From assembly GCF_034090345.1 (NCBI RefSeq), contig NZ_JAXDSS010000062.1, forward strand, positions 1-25,578: DNA of 25,578 nt. The letters run 5' to 3'. A model generated the notes under the pieces. That model searched no databases, had not been told where the DNA came from, and worked only from the letters and a program-made list of their open reading frames with translations. How positions within the stretch are numbered: the first letter of the stretch is position 1; each line of letters starts with the position of its first letter. This document shows, piece after piece, positions 8,085-14,313 of the stretch. The DNA is from Peptoniphilus sp034090345. Its GTDB lineage: Bacteria > Bacillota > Clostridia > Tissierellales > Peptoniphilaceae. Position numbers and translations under genes: made by a program.

Positions 8085-8119
8085 TGTTGAAAACATATGA
8101 AAAATCAAGGAGGAACAAT

Positions 8120-9442
8120 ATGGACGGGGCCGGAGGCTCGATTATATTACAATTTTTATTAATAGCTTTTTTAACATGGGTGAATGCTTTTTTTGCATCT
8201 GCTGAAATGGCTATGGTGTCTGCAAATAGGAATAAGATACAAACTCTTGTCGATGAGGGAAATAAGAAGGCTATAATTCTTAAAAAAATCTTGTCTGACC
8301 AAACAAGATTTTTATCTACTATTCAGGTTGGAATTACTTTTGCAAATTTCTTTTCATCTGCATCTGCTGCGACAACTATATCAAGAGTGTTTGCAACTCA
8401 GTTAAATTCTCTGGGCATACCTTACGCGCAAACTATAGCTCTTGTATTGATAACGTTGTTGTTGTCTTATATAACTCTTGTATGTGGTGAACTTGTGCCA
8501 AAGAGAATAGCGCTTACTAATGCTGATGAGGTTGCATTAAAATCTGCAACTATAATAGGTATAGTTTCTAAATTTGCATATCCTTTTGTCAAGCTGTTAT
8601 CTTTTTCAACTACTTTGATACTAAAAATTTTAGGAAAGTATTCTGAAGATGTTGAGGAAAAAATTTCTGAGGAAGAATTAAAGGCTTATATCAAAGTTTC
8701 TCAAGAGCAAGGGGTTATAAATTCAGCAGGAGAAGAGATGATAGTAAACATTATGGAGTTTGATGATACTATGGCCTATGAAATCATGACGCCAAGGACT
8801 TCTATTTTTATGGTGGATTATGATGAGTTTAATGAAGATACTGTGGTTGAAATTTTAAAAATGGGTTATTCAAGAGTGCCTGTTTTTAAGGATAACAGAG
8901 ATAATATAATTGGAACTGTTTATATAAAAGATTTATTCATAGATTACTCTAAGACAAATTATAAGTCTGTAAACATAGATAATGTTATGAAAGAACCTTA
9001 CTTTGTTCCGGAAACTAAAAAGGTTGACTCGCTTTTAAAGGAGTTACAACTTTCTAAAAAGTATGTGGCGATTTTGATTGATGAGTATGGTGGATTTTCA
9101 GGAATGGTTACTATGGAAGATTTGGTTGAGGAAATTGTCGGAGAGATTGAGGATGAATATGATAAGGATGAACCTAAGATTGAAAAAATTGCTGATGATA
9201 GGTATTTGATTGACGGATATGTTGAAATTGATGTAATTAATGAAAAACTAGGGACTAAATTGTATTCTGAAAATCACGAGACGATTTCAGGACTTATGAT
9301 TGAACTTCTGGGGTATATTCCTCAAGAAGACGAAACCGGTTTTACTGTTGTATATGAAGATATGGTAGAATTAAAGGGGTTAAATGTTAAGGACAATAGA
9401 ATTGCTTTAATAGAGCTTAGAATATTAAAAGATGAAGACTGA
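8120..9442 (+). CDS. CNNM/CorC-type transporter-like membrane protein (DUF21, CBS pair, CorC_HlyC)
   Basis: A 440-residue integral membrane protein of the family once labelled hemolysin-like. The N-terminal DUF21 domain (about 1-185) has four hydrophobic segments, the ASAEMAM motif and the diagnostic GELVPKRIAL. A cytoplasmic CBS pair follows (about 200-325, starting at IMTPR). The C-terminal CorC_HlyC domain occupies about 345-435 and includes the GLMIELLGYIP stretch. Members of this family are linked to magnesium export or Mg/Co homeostasis; the ion moved here is inferred. The start at 8120 is chosen because AAGGAGG precedes it by 6 bases; an upstream TTG at 8084 lies inside the -10 element. 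The gene stands alone, with its own promoter and terminator. Confidence 0.88.
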   Translation: MDGAGGSIILQFLLIAFLTWVNAFFASAEMAMVSANRNKIQTLVDEGNKKAIILKKILSDQTRFLSTIQVGITFANFFSSASAATTISRVFATQLNSLGIPYAQTIALVLITLLLSYITLVCGELVPKRIALTNADEVALKSATIIGIVSKFAYPFVKLLSFSTTLILKILGKYSEDVEEKISEEELKAYIKVSQEQGVINSAGEEMIVNIMEFDDTMAYEIMTPRTSIFMVDYDEFNEDTVVEILKMGYSRVPVFKDNRDNIIGTVYIKDLFIDYSKTNYKSVNIDNVMKEPYFVPETKKVDSLLKELQLSKKYVAILIDEYGGFSGMVTMEDLVEEIVGEIEDEYDKDEPKIEKIADDRYLIDGYVEIDVINEKLGTKLYSENHETISGLMIELLGYIPQEDETGFTVVYEDMVELKGLNVKDNRIALIELRILKDED

Positions 9443-9471
9443 GGTGGAACGCAAAAGTTTCCACCTTTTTT
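9442..9471 (+). terminator. Intrinsic terminator after the CNNM gene
   Basis: An 8-bp stem (AGGTGGAA at 9442-9449 with TTCCACCT at 9459-9466) is followed by a run of T. It starts on the last base of the stop codon. Confidence 0.85.
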
Positions 9472-9483
9472 GTTGTGCTTTTT

Positions 9484-9501
9484 ATTTTGTTAATTAATTT
9501 G
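9484..9501 (+). repeat. 18-bp direct repeat, left copy
   Basis: ATTTTGTTAATTAATTTG, identical to the copy at 9861-9878. It sits just downstream of the CNNM terminator. Confidence 0.7.
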
Positions 9502-9860
9502 AGTTGTAAGAATGAGCGGGCCTCGAATATAAAATATAAAAAACATAAATATTGCCAACAATCGTAGGGGCGGCACGTGATTGGAAGAAAAATAAAGAAT
9601 TAAAATATAATCAGACAAATAAAAATAATAGAAAATAGAGCAAGATAGGCCCGCCCTCAAGAATAAAATAAAACGAAATATTTAAAACATAAATATTATG
9701 TGTAAACAAATAAAATTTCAAAATATAAAGTTAATGTAGATTGTCAGATAGCGGGTCTGCCTCATGCTAGCGAATTTGTGCGACCCCTATATTTTAAATT
9801 AATATAACTGTTTTTTATTGTGATTTGTCGGGCGGGCCTCTCATATTCGTGCCGCCCTAC

Positions 9861-9878
9861 ATTTTGTTAATTAATTTG
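9861..9878 (+). repeat. 18-bp direct repeat, right copy
   Basis: Identical to 9484-9501. It abuts the tail of the last GC-rich repeat unit and ends 22 bases before the -35 of the GntR operon. Confidence 0.7.
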
Positions 9879-9900
9879 GATATTAAATATATTTTAATTG

Positions 9901-9929
9901 TTGACATACAATACACACATATATACAAT
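9901..9929 (+). promoter_or_regulatory. Sigma-A promoter of the GntR-ABC operon
   Basis: A consensus TTGACA (9901-9906) is separated by exactly 17 bases from TACAAT (9924-9929). It is one of the best promoter matches in the window. Confidence 0.85.
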
Positions 9930-9948
9930 GTATATATACAGTATATAC
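9929..9948 (+). promoter_or_regulatory. Palindromic operator at the transcription start, probably for the GntR/YtrA regulator
   Basis: The perfect palindrome TGTATATATACA (9929-9940) is followed directly by GTATATAC (9941-9948). Together they form an inverted repeat with arms GTATATA and TATATAC around a 5-base spacer. It starts on the last base of the -10 and covers the start site, an ideal position for repression. YtrA-type GntR proteins commonly bind such AT-rich GTATA...TATAC sites next to their own genes. Confidence 0.65.
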
Positions 9949-9960
9949 GGTAGGTGCAAA

Positions 9961-10344
9961 ATGAAAATAATAATTTTAAATTCAAGTGATGTACCAATTT
10001 ATGAACAAATAGAAAATGAAATAAAAAGGCTGATTGCAGTAGGCGAGTTAAAGCCTGATGATGCTTTGCCGGGGATGAGAAGTTTGGCAAAGGATTTAAA
10101 AGTTTCTGTAATAACTACTAAACGTGCGTATAACGACTTGGAAAATGATGGTTTTATATACACAGTTTCCGGTAAGGGAAGTTTTGTAAGTAAGGTAAAT
10201 CACGAGGATATCAAAGCGGATAATGTTCAGAAGATTAGGGAGCTGTTAGCTGATATTTTGAAAATATGTAGAACGTCAGGGATTGACAGAGAAGAAGTAT
10301 TTAATTTATTTAAAGAGGTGGAAGATGAAAGCTTTAGAAATTAA
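9961..10344 (+). CDS. GntR-family transcriptional regulator, YtrA subfamily
   Basis: A 127-residue DNA-binding regulator. The winged helix-turn-helix (about 12-77) contains the family hallmarks IYEQIENEIKRLIAVGEL, LPGMRSLAKDL, TTKRAYNDLENDGFI and the wing GKGSFV. The short C-terminal helical tail (about 78-127), lacking a large effector domain, marks the YtrA subfamily. The start at 9961 follows AGGTG by 5 bases; the longer in-frame extension from 9898 would begin upstream of the promoter and is rejected. The gene overlaps the next ATPase gene by 20 bases. It is the first gene of an ABC-transporter operon and probably represses it through the palindrome at 9929-9948 until a cell-envelope stress or peptide signal appears. 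The signal is not known. Confidence 0.9.
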   Translation: MKIIILNSSDVPIYEQIENEIKRLIAVGELKPDDALPGMRSLAKDLKVSVITTKRAYNDLENDGFIYTVSGKGSFVSKVNHEDIKADNVQKIRELLADILKICRTSGIDREEVFNLFKEVEDESFRN

Positions 10345-11182
10345 AAATTTAAGTAAAGATTATAAAGATTTTTCATTAAAGGATGTAAATTTTTCCGTTG
10401 AAGAGGGAACGATTATGGGGCTTGTCGGAGCAAATGGGGCAGGTAAGAGCACTATTATAAATTGTATACTTGGCATTACTAGGTTTAGTGGAGATATAAA
10501 AGCTTTTGGAAAAGTTATAGACAATTTCGTCAAACAAAATATTGGGTTTGTAATTGATGATGCTTTTTTAAGTAAACAGATAAATGCGCTACAAGCGGAT
10601 AAAATTTATAGGAATATCTATGAAAATTGGGATTCTGATAAATTTTTTGGATATATTGAAAAATTTGAAATTACAACGAATAAAAAGTTTGAATCTTTTT
10701 CTAAAGGAATGAAGATGAAGTTTAAAATTGCAATTGCATTGTCTTCAAATCCAAAGATATTGATTTTAGATGAACCGACAAGTGGACTTGATCCAGTTAT
10801 AAGAAGTGAGATTTTGGATATTTTATTAGATTTTGTTCAAGATGAAAGCAATTCGGTTTTAATTTCATCTCATATCACTGGAGATTTAGAAAAGATAGCA
10901 GATTACATTACTTATATAGATGATGGGGAAATTATTCTATCTGAAGAAAAATATGAATTATTTGAAAACTTTGGAATTTTAAAATGTAGTCATGAAGAAA
11001 TAAATAAATTTAAGGGATATATAATTAAGGTTAAGAATGAAAAATATTCTACTAATGCTCTTATAAAAAATGTAAATGAGTTTAGAAAGTCATATCCTAA
11101 TTTTAGTGTAGACAAGGCTGGTATCGAGGATATAATGGTATTTTACAAGCGAGGTGAAGATTATGAAAGCCTTAATGCTTAA
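10325..11182 (+). CDS. ABC transporter ATP-binding protein (YtrB/antibiotic-export type)
   Basis: A 285-residue ATPase. Walker A is GANGAGKST at about 36-44, Walker B is ILILDEPTSGLDP, and the H-loop is SSHI. The signature is atypical, FSKGMKMKFK instead of LSGGQ, as is common among YtrB/BcrA-like ATPases paired with GntR regulators. The Q-loop position reads IGFVIDD, with no glutamine. A C-terminal extension of about 70 residues follows the nucleotide-binding core. The start at 10325 has a GAGGTG site inside the end of the regulator gene. The gene overlaps the first permease by 20 bases. With the two small permeases it should form one exporter or sensing transporter; the substrate is unknown. 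Confidence 0.88.
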   Translation: MKALEIKNLSKDYKDFSLKDVNFSVEEGTIMGLVGANGAGKSTIINCILGITRFSGDIKAFGKVIDNFVKQNIGFVIDDAFLSKQINALQADKIYRNIYENWDSDKFFGYIEKFEITTNKKFESFSKGMKMKFKIAIALSSNPKILILDEPTSGLDPVIRSEILDILLDFVQDESNSVLISSHITGDLEKIADYITYIDDGEIILSEEKYELFENFGILKCSHEEINKFKGYIIKVKNEKYSTNALIKNVNEFRKSYPNFSVDKAGIEDIMVFYKRGEDYESLNA

Positions 11183-11789
11183 AGATTTCTATATTTTAAA
11201 AAAAACTATGTTGCTTCAATTGATTATCATACCTATAAGTCAACTTTATTTTATTATCAAGATTTTTAATGAGGGAGCAACTCCTGCAAATATATTACCG
11301 GTATGTATATTACTTCAAATTGTATTTGTAATGTCTGTTGGAGGTACTATTTTAACTGAAGGTGCTGAAAAGGTTAGAGAATATTTAAGGGCGACGCCAA
11401 TCAGCGAAAGAGAATATTTGAAAAGCAAATTTATAACTCAATTTTTAATGATTATTTTTATAACTATAATAGAAATGGTAATTTTTTATGCTATTTCAAG
11501 AAGCTGGTCAATAGTCGGGACTGTAGCTTTTTCCGCCTGTCTTTGTTATTTTTTTAGTTTGATTTATATTTTCCTTAGTTTAAAATTTGGCAAGAATTAT
11601 GTAGCAGTATTACCTGTAGGATTGTATTTTATAGCTTTAATTTTAAGTGCTAACTTTCCAAATTTAGTGTCTAATTTTGCAAAGAGCAATTTTATTTTAT
11701 ATTTTGGAATATGTATTTTCTTACTTGTTGTGGTACTTAATAAATTGTTTTTTAAAATTCTTTTAAAGGAGTTGGAAGATTATGAATAG
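11163..11789 (+). CDS. ABC-2 type permease, first of two
   Basis: A 208-residue membrane protein with about six hydrophobic segments. The opening MKALMLKDFYILKK is characteristic of the ABC2_membrane_5 type of permease. The ATG at 11163 is preferred because GAGGTG lies 6 bases before it; the in-frame GTG at 11154 overlaps that site. It overlaps the ATPase gene by 20 bases and the second permease by 8, so stoichiometric expression is likely. It should pair with the next protein to form the membrane part of the transporter. Confidence 0.82.
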   Translation: MKALMLKDFYILKKTMLLQLIIIPISQLYFIIKIFNEGATPANILPVCILLQIVFVMSVGGTILTEGAEKVREYLRATPISEREYLKSKFITQFLMIIFITIIEMVIFYAISRSWSIVGTVAFSACLCYFFSLIYIFLSLKFGKNYVAVLPVGLYFIALILSANFPNLVSNFAKSNFILYFGICIFLLVVVLNKLFFKILLKELEDYE

Positions 11790-12399
11790 TGCTATACTTC
11801 AAAAAAATTGGCTGATTATAAAGAATATTCCGATTAGAATTCACATAGGACTATTAGTATTTATTCTTTTGTTTGCATATATGACTAGGACTATACTCGG
11901 TCCTATTATAGGGTTATACATTTATTTTTTAAATTTAATGATGGAAATTTTTAAAGAAGATGAACTCAATGAAAGTTTTAGATATATAAAAGGACTACCA
12001 ATTTCAAATGTCATAATTGTAAATTCAACGTATGTTAGCTATTTGAGTTTGGTTTTTATAGCTTTTATTTTATCGGGATTTATTGGTTTAATAGGTATAC
12101 TTTTTGGGATAGAGCTTGAAGAATTATACAGCTTACCTATTGTAGGTGGAATGTTGATGGTAATATATAGCTCAATTATTCCAATTTGTTTTAGGTTTAA
12201 GGTCAAATGGGCAGTTGGTGCATTTATGTTGTATGTTTTAATCTATGCGATTATATTTGCTGCGATATTATTTGGCTGTGGAATTTTTAATGGGAATTTT
12301 GATGTAAAGAGTTTATATATGATAGTAGGTGCAGCGGCAGTTGTCATGTTTATTCTCAACTATATTTTAGCTATTGTGTTTGTAAAGAATTATAAGTAA
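11782..12399 (+). CDS. ABC-2 type permease, second of two
   Basis: A 205-residue protein with about six predicted membrane segments. The N-terminus (ILQKNWLIIKNIPIRIHIG) carries a basic amphipathic stretch before the first helix, as in its partner. Overall plan and length match the preceding permease, suggesting an ancient duplication, although the two have diverged strongly. An AAGGAG site lies within the end of the first permease gene, with an 8-base overlap. Together they probably form a heterodimeric channel. I recognise no substrate-specific motif. Confidence 0.78.
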   Translation: MNSAILQKNWLIIKNIPIRIHIGLLVFILLFAYMTRTILGPIIGLYIYFLNLMMEIFKEDELNESFRYIKGLPISNVIIVNSTYVSYLSLVFIAFILSGFIGLIGILFGIELEELYSLPIVGGMLMVIYSSIIPICFRFKVKWAVGAFMLYVLIYAIIFAAILFGCGIFNGNFDVKSLYMIVGAAAVVMFILNYILAIVFVKNYK

Positions 12400-12424
12400 C
12401 GATATAATCTTTACAGGGGGAAAC

Positions 12425-13126
12425 ATGGAAGATTTTGAAAAAGAAGATATTTTAGTTGAAGTTAAAGAAGAAAGATATCCTCTTGGAGAAGTAAGTATTT
12501 TAAGATGGATTATAGCATTGATAATTTTGAATTGTTCGTTTTTTATAATGGAAATTTTTCCTGAAAAAACGTGGTTGGCGGTTATGTTCCTTGTAGGACC
12601 TGTAGTTTCTTTGTTTGTGCTAGGACATAAATCTTTTAGAAGATTGTTTAAAAGACCTAAGTTAAGAGATATACCGGCAGTTTTTGGAATGACTATATTA
12701 ACTATTTCTGTTGGTGTAATATCCAGTATAATTCTTGAACGATTTGGAAGTGTTGATAATCCAATTGTTGGGATTGCAAATGAGGACAATATAAAATACA
12801 TTGCCATTTTATTAATGGTACAACTTGTAATAGAAGAGATATTTTTTATAATTTGGTTTTTATTTTTATATCATAAGGCTAAGTTTGAAAAAGAGTCGAC
12901 GAGGGAAATTTTTGCATGGGTTGTTTCATCTTTAATCTTCGGAGCTATGCATTTATCAACATATAATTTTAATATAGTACAAGCTGTGATAGGAATAGGT
13001 ATAGTTAGGTTTGTTTTATCTGCTATATATATTAGAAGAAAAAATTTAACTTTGGCATATATTGTTCACTTTTTATACGACATTTTAATTATATTAGCAG
13101 TGGTTACAAGTGTAAATATGCAGTAA
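12425..13126 (+). CDS. CPBP-family (Abi/CAAX-protease-like) membrane protein with altered motif 1
   Basis: A 233-residue membrane protein with about six hydrophobic segments and a charged N-terminus. The later motifs of CPBP intramembrane proteases are recognisable: FGAMH (His176, motif 2) and HFLYD (His215, Asp219, motif 3). Motif 1 normally reads EExxxR, but here it is EEIFFI (Glu137, Glu138), so the arginine is replaced by isoleucine. The catalytic glutamate pair and both histidines remain, so activity is possible but uncertain. An AGGGGG site precedes the ATG, 25 bases after the second permease. Family members in bacteriocin clusters often give self-immunity. As the last gene of the GntR-ABC operon it may help in protection against membrane-active peptides; that is inference. 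Confidence 0.72.
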   Translation: MEDFEKEDILVEVKEERYPLGEVSILRWIIALIILNCSFFIMEIFPEKTWLAVMFLVGPVVSLFVLGHKSFRRLFKRPKLRDIPAVFGMTILTISVGVISSIILERFGSVDNPIVGIANEDNIKYIAILLMVQLVIEEIFFIIWFLFLYHKAKFEKESTREIFAWVVSSLIFGAMHLSTYNFNIVQAVIGIGIVRFVLSAIYIRRKNLTLAYIVHFLYDILIILAVVTSVNMQ

Positions 13127-13135
13127 AATTTAATT

Positions 13136-13173
13136 TGGTTTATCGAAAGATTTATTTTGATAAACCATTTTTT
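13136..13173 (+). terminator. Intrinsic terminator of the GntR-ABC-CPBP operon
   Basis: A perfect 9-bp stem (TGGTTTATC at 13136-13144 with GATAAACCA at 13159-13167) is followed by six T. Confidence 0.88.
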
Positions 13174-13331
13174 ATTGGGTAAGATTGTATGGAAAGATTA
13201 TATCTTGAAATAAAGTTGTGTGAAATTTAGATAGGCTACATAAATAGAAAGTACGACTTCAACTGAAAACAGCCTAGAATTAAATTATAAAATAAAAGTA
13301 AAATAGTTAAATAAAAATCTGTGGATAACTA

Positions 13332-13360
13332 TTGCAAATTTAGAAATAGCGGTGTATAAT
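13332..13360 (+). promoter_or_regulatory. Sigma-A promoter of the dnaJ-like/clpB operon
   Basis: TTGCAA (13332-13337), a 17-base spacer and a perfect TATAAT (13355-13360). Confidence 0.8.
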
Positions 13361-13367
13361 TTAATAA

Positions 13368-13384
13368 GGTCAAAGAAGGTCAAA
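13368..13384 (+). promoter_or_regulatory. CtsR operator
   Basis: GGTCAAA-GAA-GGTCAAA matches the CtsR heptad direct repeat (RGTCAAA-NAN-RGTCAAA) at every defined position. It covers the predicted start site, 7 bases after the -10 and just before the AGGAGG site. CtsR is the class III heat-shock repressor of Bacillota and is not encoded in this window. Confidence 0.88.
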
Positions 13385-13397
13385 ATAGGAGGCAAAT

Positions 13398-14309
13398 GTG
13401 AAGTATAGAGATTATTATGAAATATTAGGTTTAAATAAAAATGCAAGTGAGAAAGAAATTAAATCTGCTTATAGAAAACTTGCTAAAAAATACCATCCGG
13501 ACTTAAATGGCGGGGATGAAAAGGCTCAAGAAAAATTTAAAGAAGTTAGTGAAGCGTATGAAGTTTTAGGGGACCCTGAAAAAAAGAAAAAGTATGATAC
13601 TTTTGGGTCGAGTTATGATTTTTCTAACGGAGCTAATTTTGATCCTTCCCAATATGGTTACTCTTATTCTTCAACGGGAAATGGAAATTTTTCTGATTTC
13701 TTTGAAACATTCTTTGGCTCAGATGACAGGAGTAGCAGGGGAGGATTTAATTTTTCAGATATCTTTTCTGATTTAGGGGGAAGGTCGAAGAGAAAATCGA
13801 ATTATAGGCAACAATATAATACTGAAATTAGCATATCTTTAAAGGAAGCATATCATGGAACAAATAAACACATGGCTCTTTCTTTGAATGGGAAAAATAT
13901 AGAAGTTGATGTAAAGGTACCGGCGGGTATAACTCCGGGCAAGAAGATTAGAGTCAATGGAGAAAAATATGGTGTGATGGGAGATATTTTATTTAAGATT
14001 GATATTCACACCTCAACAACTGAGTCGCTTGATGGTTTGAATATAACTAAGGAAGAGGAAATTTATCCTTGGCAAGCGGCTCTTGGGGATGGCATTGTAA
14101 TTGACAATATAGATGGGAAGATAAAGGTCAAGGTTCCAAAGGGATACAGGGGAACTGGAAAAATGAGAATTCCTAAAAAAGGGTTTAGAGATATGAAAGG
14201 TAACGTTGGGGATTTATATTTGAAGTTTAATATTGTAAATCCTACAAATCTTTCTGAAGAGCAACTTAAACTTTATGAAGAGTTAAAGAAAATTAGTATA
14301 AGGGAGTGA
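13398..14309 (+). CDS. J-domain co-chaperone without zinc finger (CbpA/DnaJ class II type)
   Basis: A 303-residue Hsp40. The J domain (about 3-68) has the essential HPD at 33-35. A Gly/Phe/Ser-rich linker follows (about 70-130), then two C-terminal substrate-binding beta domains (about 138-300). The four CxxCxGxG zinc-binding repeats of classical DnaJ are absent, placing it in class II (CbpA-like). The start is GTG at 13398, with AGGAGG 5 bases before it; the overlapping ATG at 13396 reads straight into TGA. It ends 4 bases before clpB, so the two are co-transcribed. It would bring unfolded proteins to DnaK and so feed the ClpB disaggregase. A separate canonical dnaJ with dnaK/grpE probably exists elsewhere. 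Confidence 0.88.
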   Translation: MKYRDYYEILGLNKNASEKEIKSAYRKLAKKYHPDLNGGDEKAQEKFKEVSEAYEVLGDPEKKKKYDTFGSSYDFSNGANFDPSQYGYSYSSTGNGNFSDFFETFFGSDDRSSRGGFNFSDIFSDLGGRSKRKSNYRQQYNTEISISLKEAYHGTNKHMALSLNGKNIEVDVKVPAGITPGKKIRVNGEKYGVMGDILFKIDIHTSTTESLDGLNITKEEEIYPWQAALGDGIVIDNIDGKIKVKVPKGYRGTGKMRIPKKGFRDMKGNVGDLYLKFNIVNPTNLSEEQLKLYEELKKISIRE

Positions 14310-14313
14310 AATT

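Larger units (their letters stand above)
7627..8119. other. Divergent intergenic region between xdhA and the CNNM gene
   Basis: This 490-bp, extremely AT-rich stretch holds the leftward xdh promoter region and, at its right end, the rightward promoter of the CNNM gene. A short inverted repeat (CGAATG...CATTCG) occurs near 7754-7778. The middle (about 7780-8060) shows no open frame with a ribosome binding site, no RNA gene and no purine-riboswitch pattern. Confidence 0.6.
9484..9878. repeat. Gene-free block of GC-rich interspersed repeats bounded by 18-bp direct repeats
   Basis: Against a very AT-rich background, short GC-rich blocks recur in both orientations. Forward units run from a GGGCGGGCCT-like head to a GTGCCGCCCTA-like tail: 9829-9861 (best copy) and a diverged copy at about 9751-9788 (GCGGGTCTGCC to GTGCGACCCCTA). 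A reverse copy spans about 9563-9656 (CGTAGGGGCGGCACG to AGGCCCGCCC). A lone head (GCGGGCCTC) is at 9516-9524. The block is flanked by the perfect direct repeat ATTTTGTTAATTAATTTG at 9484-9501 and 9861-9878. No coding frame with a ribosome binding site lies inside. It resembles a decayed cluster of small intergenic repeat elements; the units are too irregular for a CRISPR array. Confidence 0.6.

Noticed and set aside
9484..9878. CRISPR array
   Set aside because: The repeated units occur in both orientations, vary in sequence and length, and are not regularly spaced.
12367..12807. 146-codon minus-strand open frame opposite the CPBP gene
   Set aside because: It spans the junction of two real plus-strand genes, has no supporting start signals and no recognisable domain.
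13320..13328. DnaA box TGTGGATAA upstream of the dnaJ-like promoter
   Set aside because: It is a single perfect 9-mer with no cluster, no dnaA/dnaN and no AT-unwinding region; the same 9-mer also occurs inside xdhA, so chance is likely.
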